From CAYRXM01 sp964428175 (GTDB lineage: Bacteria > Chloroflexota > Anaerolineae > JAFGEY01), in NCBI GenBank assembly GCA_964428175.1, contig CAYRXM010000013.1:1-49394 (forward strand): 49,394 nt of DNA. The letters run 5' to 3'. Position numbers and translations under genes: made by a program. Positions 26,281 to 34,074 of this stretch are shown piece after piece. The notes under the pieces are model-generated. The model saw only the letters and a list, made by a program, of their open reading frames with translations. It made no database searches and was not told the DNA's origin. Every line of letters begins with the position of its first letter. The stretch's first letter is position 1.

Positions 26281-26322
26281 AGTATACCTGGAAAAGGTTA
26301 TAGACAGGTTAGAACTAGGTTA
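26281..26322 (-). promoter_or_regulatory. Triple AGGTTA direct repeat (11-bp period) with adjacent -10 box
   Basis: AGGTTA occurs at 26295-26300, 26306-26311 and 26317-26322, at exactly 11-bp intervals; a further A two bases after each copy is also invariant. Such arrays on one face of the helix are the hallmark of OmpR/PhoB-family operators. On the minus strand a -10 TATACT (26281-26286) begins eight bases downstream of the array, with no good -35 box, as in PhoB-activated promoters. The transcript would start ~33 nt before the sugar-transferase ATG. The neighbouring response regulator is the obvious candidate ligand. Confidence 0.6.
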
Positions 26323-26323
26323 A

Positions 26324-26340
26324 AAATCCAGCCAGGATTT
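26324..26340. repeat. Short inverted repeat next to the AGGTTA array
   Basis: AAATCC (26324-26329) and GGATTT (26335-26340) form a 6-bp dyad immediately beside the third AGGTTA copy. It might be a second regulator site or chance. Confidence 0.25.
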
Positions 26341-26372
26341 CAAAAGGAGCGCATTCCCAGCGCTGCAAAAGC

Positions 26373-26401
26373 TTGCTTTTTGGCCCAAGACATGTTATGA
26401 T
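26373..26401 (+). promoter_or_regulatory. Candidate promoter for the response regulator/kinase operon
   Basis: TTGCTT (26373-26378) and TATGAT (26396-26401) are 17 bp apart and ~100 bp upstream of the response-regulator ATG. Both are fair matches to sigma-70 consensus. Confidence 0.4.
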
Positions 26402-26500
26402 TGGCCGATTTATACAGTTGGCGCGGCCTCAATGCGCCGATCATGCTGGATTTCGGTCTGACTGCATAGCAACCCGGCACCGTCTATGGTTGGAGAAACG

Positions 26501-27193
26501 ATGAGTAAACAGCAGATTTTGGTGATCGATGACGATGACAAATTGACTCACCTGCTCCAAATCTTTTTGAGTCGCAACGGTTTTGAAGTGGCAGTAGCCA
26601 ATTCGGGGCAGGACGGTCTCAAACTGGCCTACCAGGCACATCCCGCCCTGATCATTCTGGACGTAATGATGCCTGGTATGGATGGCATGATGACCTGCGA
26701 ACGGCTGCGTGAGATATCGGATGTTCCTATCGTGATGCTTACGGCCAAAGGCACCGAGGAAGATATTGTCGGCGGACTGGAGCGGGGCGCCGACGATTAC
26801 ATCGTCAAGCCTTTTCGGGTCAGCGAACTCTTGGCGCGCATCAAAGCCGTGCTCCGGCGCGCCAGCAACAAATCCGAGACCGATGAAACCGGTGTCTATG
26901 CCGACGGCGAACTGATGGTCAACTTTTCCCGTCGCGAAGTCATCGTCCGTGGCGAGCAGATCGGTCTCACCCCAACCGAGTACGATTTGCTGATGTGTCT
27001 GATTCGCAATGCGGGACGTGTTCTGCCGCGTGAGCTGCTGCTGGCGCAAGTCTGGGGCGACGAATTTATCGAATCGACCCAGTATTTGAAATTATACATT
27101 CGTTATCTGCGCCAAAAGATCGAAAAAGACCCCAGCAACCCCGAATATATCCTCACCGAATGGGGAGTCGGCTACCGGTTTGAAGGCAAATAA
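26501..27193 (+). CDS. OmpR/PhoB-family response regulator
   Basis: 230 residues. The ATG at 26501 is preferred over one at 26486 because TTGGAG lies between them at the right distance. The receiver domain has acidic DDDD (10-13), phospho-acceptor Asp54 (IILDVMMPGMDG), Thr in MLTAKG and Lys in YIVKPF. The winged-helix DNA-binding domain has LTPTEYDLLMCLIRNAGRV, LLAQVWGDEF and EYILTEWGVGYRF, resembling KdpE/PhoB-type regulators. On phosphorylation it should dimerise and bind direct repeats with 11-bp spacing, such as those at 26295-26322. The histidine-kinase gene starts 35 bp downstream, so the two form a two-component operon. Confidence 0.93.
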   Translation: MSKQQILVIDDDDKLTHLLQIFLSRNGFEVAVANSGQDGLKLAYQAHPALIILDVMMPGMDGMMTCERLREISDVPIVMLTAKGTEEDIVGGLERGADDYIVKPFRVSELLARIKAVLRRASNKSETDETGVYADGELMVNFSRREVIVRGEQIGLTPTEYDLLMCLIRNAGRVLPRELLLAQVWGDEFIESTQYLKLYIRYLRQKIEKDPSNPEYILTEWGVGYRFEGK

Positions 27194-27228
27194 GCACGCC
27201 GGCGGCGGGAAAAAAGGGAGCGAGTACG

Positions 27229-29703
27229 TTGACCGGAGAGAAAATACTGGTCATCGATGACAAGATTGAAAGCGTCGAGTTGTTGGCCGAATATCTGTTA
27301 CGGCCCAACCACTATATGCCCCTGACTGCCTTTGACGGTGAGCACGGCCTGCAACTGGCCTTGGAACAACACCCCGATCTGATTATCCTCGATCAAAAAC
27401 TGCCCCAAAAATCCGGCCTGCAAGTGCTGCGCGAGCTGCGCGACCAAAATATCGACGTACCGGTCATCCTGATGACTGCTTTTGGCTCCGAGTCGGTAAT
27501 CATCGAGGCGCTGCGCCTGGGCGCATGCGATTACATCACCAAGCCGTTCGACATTGAACAAATGCTCAAGGCAGTCAAAAAAGGCTTGAGCAACAGACAT
27601 GCACCTGGTCGCCGCGATCATGCCTGGGACGATTTGCAGACCTGGGTCAAGCGGCTCGGCTCACTGCACGGTACAAGCTCGGACAAAGTGCTCAACCTCA
27701 TTGTCGAGTCGGCCGCGCAGGTTACCCAGGCCGAAGAAGGATACTTGCTCTTGCTCGACGACGCAAGCAACGAGTTGTACCTGCGCGCCGAGAAAAACCT
27801 CAACGACCAAGTCGCACGCTCTATGCGCGTGCGGGTCAACGATTCGATGGCCGGACACGTACTCCGCACCGGCAAACCGGTGCTCTCCAACCCGCTCGAA
27901 GACCAGCAGCGGTTCAGAGTCAAGACCGGCTATCTGGTCCACTCGATGATCAACGTCCCATTGTGCATCCAGGACCGCGTGATCGGCGTCCTCGGCGTGG
28001 CCAACAAGCAGCGTTCCGAGGTTTTTACCCGTACCGACGTGGAACTGGCCTCCTCGTTGGCCGATTACGCCGTCATCGCCATCCAAAACGCCCAGCTTTT
28101 CGATCAGACCCGCGCCACGCTCGATCAACGTATGCGCGAGTTGAACGCAATCAACGTCCTGAACCGCGAATTCAACCGCACCCCCAACGTCGATCGCGTG
28201 GTCAGCCTGGTGCTCGATCAACTGGTGCGCACCACCGGCGCCAACGCCGGCACAATCGGCCTGTTCGACAACGGCGAAGCGCGCTGGGCATCGCGCGGCT
28301 ACCTCAACGAATTCATCCGCCAGACGCCGGCCGCACAGTGGCGTAAAGGCGTGATCGAACAGGCGATCAAGGCGCGCCAGCCGGCCTTGCTGCCCGACGT
28401 ATCGGCCGAAGCCCGTTGGCCGGGCGTGCCCGCCCAAACGGCCTCTGCCCTCATCGTCCCCATCGTCAGGGAAAAAAAGACCGCCGGGTTGATCTGCCTG
28501 CACAGCACCCAGCGGCGCGCCTTTGACGAAAACACCCTTCGCTTTGTCGTCAGCCTCGCCGATTACATCCTGGTCGCCCTGGCAAACGCCCGGTTGTGGA
28601 ATGACGTTGCCGAAGGCCAGCGCAAAATCGAAACCGTGCTCAACAGCATGGCCGACGGCGTGTTTACCGTCGATTGCCAGATGCGCATCCAGAGCTGGAA
28701 CCACGCCGCCGAACGTATCACCGGCTGGAGCGAAGACCAGGTGCTGGGACGCCTTTGCCACGACATTCTGGGCTTTCAGATTCCCTTTCTGGGTCGGCCA
28801 GAAGATTGTCCGCTCTATGTGGCGCTCCAGCCTGACAGACCGGCTCAAATCAACAGCGTGGATCACATTGTTCGCTACCAGGATGGGCGTCAGGTCATCG
28901 TCTCGCTCAGCGTCGCGCCCTTGGTCGATCGTGCCGGCAGCGTCAGCGGTGCAGTACTCGTCCTGCGCGACGTCTCATCCGAGCGGATGCTGGAGCGCAG
29001 CAAAAGCGAATTCATCTCGATGGTTTCGCACCAGCTTCGCGCCCCACTGACCAATGTCATGACCTCCGCCGAACTGCTGGCCGATCCCGAACTGGACGAC
29101 GACCTCAAGCAAGAAATGATCCAGGAAATACAAATCAAGTGCGACATGCTCTCCCAATTTGTCCAGAATATCATCGATATTGTCGAGTTGGAATCCGGCA
29201 AGGGCACGGTCAAAAACCAGCCGGTGCCGCTTGACGAGGTTTTGCACAGCCAGATGACCGCATTCGAGCGGGCACATCCCGAACGCCAGTTCAGACTTGA
29301 CCTGCCGCAGACGCTGGCGCCGGTACAGGGTGACGCCAGCAAGATTCAGGTCGTGCTGAACAACCTGCTCGACAACGCGGTCAAATATTCATCACCAGAT
29401 GGGATTATCGTCGTCCGGGTCAGCGAGCGGCCTAACGATGTAGAAATTGCTGTGATCGACCGCGGGCAGGGCATCACCCCCGAACAGATGGAGCGGCTCT
29501 TTACCCCCTTTATTCGCGGCGACGGCAGCGATGCCCAGTATGTGTACGGGGCCGGGTTGGGCCTGTATTTTGCCAAAAAGCTTGTCGAACTGCACGGCGG
29601 CACGATCTCGGTGCAAAGCCAGCCCGGACAAGGCACGTGTATCAGTTTTACAGTGCCCTGGTGGAACAGTCCCGAGGTTTCTGCGCTCAAAGAACCGGCT
29701 TGA
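27229..29703 (+). CDS. Soluble hybrid histidine kinase, REC-GAF-GAF-PAS-HisKA-HATPase
   Basis: 824 residues from a TTG start with GGGAG eight bases upstream; no ATG in this frame fits as well. Domains in order: receiver (1-120; DD, IILDQKLPQKSG, ITKPFD), a linker, GAF (~145-295, SMRVRVNDSMAGHVLRTGKP), GAF (~310-465), PAS (~475-590, VLNSMADGVFTVDCQMRIQSWN), HisKA with phospho-acceptor His in MVSHQLRAPL (~605), and HATPase_c with N box NNLLDNAVKYSS, G1 DRGQGI and G2 GAGLGLYFAKKL. There is no membrane segment, so it senses a cytoplasmic cue or receives phosphate through its own N-terminal receiver. It presumably phosphorylates the adjacent response regulator. Confidence 0.92.
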   Translation: MTGEKILVIDDKIESVELLAEYLLRPNHYMPLTAFDGEHGLQLALEQHPDLIILDQKLPQKSGLQVLRELRDQNIDVPVILMTAFGSESVIIEALRLGACDYITKPFDIEQMLKAVKKGLSNRHAPGRRDHAWDDLQTWVKRLGSLHGTSSDKVLNLIVESAAQVTQAEEGYLLLLDDASNELYLRAEKNLNDQVARSMRVRVNDSMAGHVLRTGKPVLSNPLEDQQRFRVKTGYLVHSMINVPLCIQDRVIGVLGVANKQRSEVFTRTDVELASSLADYAVIAIQNAQLFDQTRATLDQRMRELNAINVLNREFNRTPNVDRVVSLVLDQLVRTTGANAGTIGLFDNGEARWASRGYLNEFIRQTPAAQWRKGVIEQAIKARQPALLPDVSAEARWPGVPAQTASALIVPIVREKKTAGLICLHSTQRRAFDENTLRFVVSLADYILVALANARLWNDVAEGQRKIETVLNSMADGVFTVDCQMRIQSWNHAAERITGWSEDQVLGRLCHDILGFQIPFLGRPEDCPLYVALQPDRPAQINSVDHIVRYQDGRQVIVSLSVAPLVDRAGSVSGAVLVLRDVSSERMLERSKSEFISMVSHQLRAPLTNVMTSAELLADPELDDDLKQEMIQEIQIKCDMLSQFVQNIIDIVELESGKGTVKNQPVPLDEVLHSQMTAFERAHPERQFRLDLPQTLAPVQGDASKIQVVLNNLLDNAVKYSSPDGIIVVRVSERPNDVEIAVIDRGQGITPEQMERLFTPFIRGDGSDAQYVYGAGLGLYFAKKLVELHGGTISVQSQPGQGTCISFTVPWWNSPEVSALKEPA

Positions 29704-29717
29704 ACAGCCCAGACAGC

Positions 29718-29753
29718 AAAAAAGCCCCGCTCGTCCTCGACCGGGGCTTTTTT
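29718..29753. terminator. Bidirectional intrinsic terminator
   Basis: A-rich AAAAAA plus GCCCCG (29718-29729) pairs with CGGGGC plus TTTTTT (29742-29753) around a 12-base loop. It ends the kinase transcript on the plus strand and the TspO-like transcript on the minus strand, which converge here. Confidence 0.9.
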
Positions 29754-29800
29754 GTGTGCCAGTGTGCGATAGAATCCTGTTGTTTACGACAACCAAGCCA

Positions 29801-30568
29801 CTAACCAGCCGCCTGTTTGGCTGGCGACTTGCGTAGAGACGCGGCGATCAACACGGCCGCGACGGCCAACGCGCCCAACCCCGCCGTCCAGGCCACCAGC
29901 GGCATACTTGCCTGGCTGACCACGATGCCCACAAAGGCCCATACAATGACCAGCGGGTAAGCCACCTCACGCCGCCGCAGTGTCATGGCCACGCCCAGCC
30001 CCGCACCGACCACGATCACCAGCGCCGTCCACAGCTGCGGGACGCCAAAGCCGTTCCAGCCCCAAGCGGACAACGTGATCGCCGTGTTGGCGATGGTCGC
30101 CACCGACAGCCAGCCCAGATAGATGCTGAACGGCACGTGTACCAGCCATTTTTCACCCTTGCTCACCGCGCGCCGGCCCACACCCAGGCGCAGGTAAATA
30201 GCCAGCAGCGTGCCGAACACCCCGGCGATGAGCAGCAGCGAGAGCGGGAAAACCAGATAATGCCAGGCGAAAATCCACGCGCTGTTGAGCAAGTTGCTCA
30301 ACACAAACAGCCAGCCGATGCGATCCTGAAAGGGGGCTTTTTGCTGTGCGGGCAGCACCTGGTAAATGCTGTAAGCGATCAACCAGCTATAAATCAAGCC
30401 CCAGATCGAAAACACATACCCGGCCGGCGTAAAGAGGGTGGGCACACTGTCCGAAACCTCACCGGCAGTATAGCCGTTTAGCCGCAGTGTATTTGCGCCA
30501 TAGTTCACCAACAAGGTGATGAACAGAGAAACAATGTTAGCAACAGAACGCAACTGATTTTTCTTCAT
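29801..30568 (-). CDS. TspO/MBR-related tryptophan-rich membrane protein
   Basis: 255 residues from the ATG at 30568; GAGGAGG lies five bases upstream, and the adjacent ATG at 30571 would be too close to it. Seven to eight hydrophobic helices are visible, more than the five of classical TspO. The first five carry TspO-like features: TPAGYVFSIWGLIYSWLIAY (compare the F-x-P-x-W region), NLLNSAWIFAWHYL and VHVPFSIYLGWLSVATIANT. TspO-family proteins bind tetrapyrroles and link to light, oxygen or stress responses in bacteria. It is divergent from a B12-binding MerR regulator and shares a symmetric promoter region with it, which suggests direct control by that regulator. It ends ~50 bp from the bidirectional terminator. 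Confidence 0.8.
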   Translation of the reverse strand: MKKNQLRSVANIVSLFITLLVNYGANTLRLNGYTAGEVSDSVPTLFTPAGYVFSIWGLIYSWLIAYSIYQVLPAQQKAPFQDRIGWLFVLSNLLNSAWIFAWHYLVFPLSLLLIAGVFGTLLAIYLRLGVGRRAVSKGEKWLVHVPFSIYLGWLSVATIANTAITLSAWGWNGFGVPQLWTALVIVVGAGLGVAMTLRRREVAYPLVIVWAFVGIVVSQASMPLVAWTAGLGALAVAAVLIAASLRKSPAKQAAG

Positions 30569-30604
30569 CATAGCCTCCTCAAATTCTGCAAGATTTATAG
30601 ACTC

Positions 30605-30633
30605 ATTATAGCACCGAATGGACAAGATGTCAA
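30605..30633 (-). promoter_or_regulatory. Perfect-consensus promoter for the TspO-like gene
   Basis: On the minus strand TTGACA (30628-30633) and TATAAT (30605-30610) are exactly 17 bp apart, a perfect sigma-70 consensus. The predicted leader is ~30 nt. A promoter this strong usually needs a repressor. Confidence 0.85.
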
Positions 30634-30638
30634 TATTT

Positions 30639-30657
30639 TGTCTATAAATTATACACA
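30639..30657. promoter_or_regulatory. Candidate operator at the centre of the divergent promoters
   Basis: TGTCTAT and ATACACA form a 6-of-7 dyad with a five-base spacer, centred at 30648. The same point is the centre of symmetry of both -35 boxes and both -10 boxes. It lies in the 29-bp space between the two -35 elements, a suitable place for an autorepressing MerR/CarH-type oligomer. Confidence 0.5.
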
Positions 30658-30662
30658 TTCCA

Positions 30663-30691
30663 TTGACAAACCGTTACAGTGCGTGTATAAT
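30663..30691 (+). promoter_or_regulatory. Perfect-consensus promoter for the MerR/B12 regulator
   Basis: TTGACA (30663-30668) and TATAAT (30686-30691), 17 bp apart, both perfect matches. The predicted leader is ~40 nt to the ATG at 30738. Confidence 0.85.
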
Positions 30692-30737
30692 AAAGCTATT
30701 CAAATCCGGCAGGCGAGCGAACTTGCGAGAGGTCAAT

Positions 30738-31712
30738 ATGACAGAAGAACAATACGTGTACAACATTGGCGCAGTCGAGCGGATGACCGGCATCCCGGCG
30801 GCGACCTTGCGCGCGTGGGAGCGCCGCTATGATTTCCCTCGTTCGGAGCGCAGCGAGGGCAAGCACCGGCTTTACTCCGACCAACACATCATGAGCCTGC
30901 GCTGGGTCAAAAACAAGATCGATCAGGGTGTGCAAACCCGGCAGGCCATCCAGATGTTCCGCCAGCGTGAGGCCAGCGGCGGCCTGGTCGATGCGCCTAT
31001 TGAACCGCTGCCGTTCGCTGTATCCGGCGCGACAGCTCCGGCCGAAGGGGCCAACCTGGATGAACTTGAGCAGCGACTGCTTGCCGTACTGCTGGCCGGC
31101 GATTTGCCACGTGCTGACGAGCTTTTCACGCGCGATCTGGCGCTGTATCCGCCGGAGACGATCATCTCGCAAGTGATTTTGCCCGTATTTGCCGAAATAG
31201 GGCAGCGCTGGCAAGAAGGCTGGCTGAACATTTCCAACGAACATCTGGCAACCCAATACCTGCGCCATCGCCTGGTGATGTGGCTGCACACCGGCCCGCC
31301 GACCTATACCGTGCAGCCGGTGGTGTTGGCCTGTGCGCCCGGCGAGCTGCACGAGGGCACCCTGCTGATTGCGGGCACACTGCTCCGCCGCCGTCGCTGG
31401 CCGGTTGCCTACCTGGGACAGTCGGTGCCGTTGGACGACCTGGCCCGTTTTGTGCGCGAAACATCACCCTCGGCGATTGTCCTGGCCGCCATGCGCGAAG
31501 AAACTGCCCTGGCTCTGTCAGCCTGGCCGGAGGCCATGCCCGATGTGGCCGAGCGAGGGCAGCCGCTGGTAGGCTATGGCGGGCGCATTTTCGTCGAACA
31601 ACCCGAGTGGCGGGCGCGCGTGCCGGGCGTTTACCTCGGCGACGACATCTATAGCGGCGTCGATGCGCTGGAGCAGCACCTGCGTGCCTGGCTGCCGGGC
31701 ACACCGCTTTGA
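30738..31712 (+). CDS. CarH/LitR-like MerR-family regulator with cobalamin-binding domain
   Basis: 324 residues from the ATG at 30738 (AGAGG five bases upstream); the frame is open upstream, but that part contains the promoter. The MerR winged helix is at 7-75 (YNIGAVERMTGIPAATLRAWERRY). Helical B12-binding cap: Trp158, then nine residues, then Glu168-His169, the W-x9-EH signature of CarH/LitR photoreceptors that bind adenosylcobalamin. Cobalamin-binding Rossmann domain: ELHEG with His205 as expected lower cobalt ligand, then VAYLGQSVP. Dark-state CarH tetramers repress promoters, and light breaks the Co-C bond. Here the residue after Trp158 is Gln, whereas Thermus CarH has His132, which captures cobalt after illumination. 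It is divergent from the TspO-like gene and probably controls it and itself. Confidence 0.88.
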   Translation: MTEEQYVYNIGAVERMTGIPAATLRAWERRYDFPRSERSEGKHRLYSDQHIMSLRWVKNKIDQGVQTRQAIQMFRQREASGGLVDAPIEPLPFAVSGATAPAEGANLDELEQRLLAVLLAGDLPRADELFTRDLALYPPETIISQVILPVFAEIGQRWQEGWLNISNEHLATQYLRHRLVMWLHTGPPTYTVQPVVLACAPGELHEGTLLIAGTLLRRRRWPVAYLGQSVPLDDLARFVRETSPSAIVLAAMREETALALSAWPEAMPDVAERGQPLVGYGGRIFVEQPEWRARVPGVYLGDDIYSGVDALEQHLRAWLPGTPL

Positions 31713-31728
31713 ACACGTTTGCAATCAT

Positions 31729-31757
31729 TTGACAGCCTGCCGGGGTCATAATATAAT
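31729..31757 (+). promoter_or_regulatory. Perfect-consensus promoter upstream of the solute-binding protein
   Basis: TTGACA (31729-31734) and TATAAT (31752-31757) with a 17-bp spacer, just after the MerR stop codon. It would give a leader of ~250 nt before the ATG at 32013. Confidence 0.8.
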
Positions 31758-32012
31758 GGAACTTGCCCGACCTTCCCCGGCCGGGTTGCTCCTCTTTTGA
31801 GCCTGGTCGATTTGAACGCTCAGCATAGACATGCGTCGAGATGCCGGGGCTTTCCACTTGTATACCGCCCTATTTGAACGTTTCCTCTGTTCATTTTATA
31901 TTCGCGTGTGCGCTCGATTTTTTTGGCGTACCTGGAAAGGAGTCGCCCCTGGCCAATCTTTTTTCCCCCATCGGTATGTCGTTTCCCGTTCCGCTTATTA
32001 CAAGGAGGTAAT
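31758..32012 (+). promoter_or_regulatory. Long leader of the transporter operon with a possible second promoter
   Basis: This ~255-nt stretch contains no gene I can support. A second promoter-like pair, TTGAAC (31874-31879) and TATATT (31897-31902), is spaced 17 bp. The leader ends with a full Shine-Dalgarno AAGGAGGT at 32002-32009. I do not recognise a riboswitch. Confidence 0.4.
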
Positions 32013-33998
32013 ATGAGCCCCGAAACATGGTCCCGTCGCGATTTTCTGCGTCTTTCTGCCCTGGCTGCTGCCGGCGTTGTCGTTGCCGCCTGTACCAAGA
32101 CACAAGAAGCGACCCAAGCTCCTGATGTTCAGCCCCCAACCCCGACCATCCAGGCGGAGGGAAAACCCCCCGAACCGGCCGGCCCCTCGACCAGGCAGTC
32201 TCCTGCGCTGCTAGAGCAGGTCAGGTCTGGCAAGCTGCCCGACCTCGATGAGCGTATTACGACCGAACCCAATGTGATCCAGCCGATCGAGCAAATCGGC
32301 AAGTATGGCGGCGACATGCGCCTGGGCACGCTGGGCGTGGCCGACGGCGCGATCTTTTCACGCTACACCGAATACGAAAACCTGGTCGTTTGGAATCTCG
32401 AATGGACCGACGTCATCCCCGGCGTTGCCAAAGGCTTTGAGGTTCAAGACGAGGGCAAGACCTTTGTCTTCCAACTGCGCAAGGGCATGAAATGGTCGGA
32501 TGGCGAGCCGTTTTCTGCCGACGACTATCTCTTTTGGTACGAAGAAGCATCGAACAAAGAACTAAACCCCAATTTCTCCAGCACCTGGAGCACCTCCGAT
32601 GGCCCGGTGGTCGTCACCAAAGAGGATGACTATACGGTCAAGTGGGCCTTTAGCAACCCCTACGGCCTCTTTTTGCAGCGTATGGCTACGCCGAGCGGGA
32701 GCAGTATGGCCCGCCCGGGACACTGGCGCAAACAATTCTTTGTCGACTATGCGGATAAGGCCGAGTTGGAGGCCAAGACCAAGGCCGCCGGCGTGACCTA
32801 TTGGTACGAGGCCTACGGCAGTTGGGTCGATCCACGCCTGAACCCCGATCATCCGTGCGTCTGGGCCTGGCATTACACCAGCAAGCTGGGCGACAGCCCG
32901 CAGTTCATCGCCGACCGCAATGCCTATTATTTCAAGACCGACCCCGAAGGCAACCAGCTTCCCTACGTTGACCGACAGGTCTACACCGTGGCCGCCGATT
33001 CTCAGGCCATTGTGATGATGGTCGTGGCCGGCGAGATCAGCTATCAGGGCCGGCACATCTCTGCCCTGTCCAACAAGCCGCTCTACCTGGATAATGCCGC
33101 AAAGGCTGACATTCGCTTCATCGACAACATTGGTTCCAGCATGAACGACACAATGATCGCGCTGAACCTGAACCACAAAGACCCGGTGCTGGCCGAGCTT
33201 TTCCAGAACAAGGATTTTCGCATTGCCCTCTCGCATGCCGTCAACCGCCAGGAGATCATCGACGTGGTTGGCCTGGGGATTGGCACCCCCTGGCAGGGTG
33301 CGCCGCTGCCCGAATCGCCGCTCTACAACGAGACATTGGCCTCGCAGTATACCGAATACAACCCGGTCAAGGCCAACGAAATGTTGGACGCCATCTTGCC
33401 CGACAAGGACGCCGAAGGGTTCCGCCTGCGCCCGGACGGCAAATCTTTGGGCATCGTCGCCGAAGTGACCGCCGGACAGCAAAACCGCATCGACACGATG
33501 GAGCTGGTCAAGGGCTATTGGGCGGCGGTCGGCATCCGCATCGCCGTGCAGAGCGAAGACCGCTCGCTGTTCTACGAGCGCAAGAATGCCTGGGAGCACG
33601 ACCTGTCGGTGTGGGGCGGCGACGGTGGGATGGACGTCGTCCTGGAACCGCGCTGGTATTTCCCCTATACCAACGAGTCGCTCTATGCCGTGGGCTGGCA
33701 GCAGTGGTACAACTCGCTCGGCAAAGAGGGTGTGGAGCCGCCCGAAGCGGCCAAAAAGCAGATGGCCTTGTACGACCAGCTCAAGACCACACCCGGCACC
33801 GAGGCGCAGTATGAGCTGATGAAAGAGATTTTGCAGATCGCCCAGGAGCAGTTCTGGGTGATGGGCACCTTCCGCGGCGGCCCCGGCTACGAGGTCTGCA
33901 AGAACAAGTTCCGCAACGTGCCGAACCCCAACCTGGGGGCATGGCTCTACCCGAACCCAGGCCCACAGAACCCCTGCCAGTATTACTGGGCGGGTTAG
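32013..33998 (+). CDS. Tat-exported family-5 solute-binding lipoprotein (ABC importer)
   Basis: 661 residues from the ATG at 32013, set by AAGGAGGT four bases upstream. A twin-arginine signal (SRRDFLRL, Arg8-Arg9) and lipobox VAAC with Cys27 predict folded export and lipid anchoring, followed by a Pro/Thr linker. The mature part has the SBP_bac_5 fold: GVAKGFEVQDEGKTFVFQL, LRKGMKWSDGEPFSADD, NKDFRIALSHAVNRQEII, then EYNPVKANEMLDAI. Family members bind peptides, nickel or oligosaccharides outside the cell. Two permeases and a GH4 glycosidase follow, so an oligosaccharide or glycoside ligand is favoured; that is inference. Confidence 0.92.
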   Translation: MSPETWSRRDFLRLSALAAAGVVVAACTKTQEATQAPDVQPPTPTIQAEGKPPEPAGPSTRQSPALLEQVRSGKLPDLDERITTEPNVIQPIEQIGKYGGDMRLGTLGVADGAIFSRYTEYENLVVWNLEWTDVIPGVAKGFEVQDEGKTFVFQLRKGMKWSDGEPFSADDYLFWYEEASNKELNPNFSSTWSTSDGPVVVTKEDDYTVKWAFSNPYGLFLQRMATPSGSSMARPGHWRKQFFVDYADKAELEAKTKAAGVTYWYEAYGSWVDPRLNPDHPCVWAWHYTSKLGDSPQFIADRNAYYFKTDPEGNQLPYVDRQVYTVAADSQAIVMMVVAGEISYQGRHISALSNKPLYLDNAAKADIRFIDNIGSSMNDTMIALNLNHKDPVLAELFQNKDFRIALSHAVNRQEIIDVVGLGIGTPWQGAPLPESPLYNETLASQYTEYNPVKANEMLDAILPDKDAEGFRLRPDGKSLGIVAEVTAGQQNRIDTMELVKGYWAAVGIRIAVQSEDRSLFYERKNAWEHDLSVWGGDGGMDVVLEPRWYFPYTNESLYAVGWQQWYNSLGKEGVEPPEAAKKQMALYDQLKTTPGTEAQYELMKEILQIAQEQFWVMGTFRGGPGYEVCKNKFRNVPNPNLGAWLYPNPGPQNPCQYYWAG

Positions 33999-34074
33999 AT
34001 TTTTGTTCCAGGGGGCAGCCGGCGCTTTGTAAGGCCGGCTGTGCCCCTGCTCACCGTCCAAGAGGAGCGTGCGC

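Noticed and set aside
27661..28866. 401-codon open frame on the minus strand opposite the histidine kinase
   Set aside because: The plus strand encodes unmistakable GAF and PAS domains.
31758..32012. Possible riboswitch in the transporter leader
   Set aside because: The length is suitable, but I could not find a conserved riboswitch core or clear pairing.
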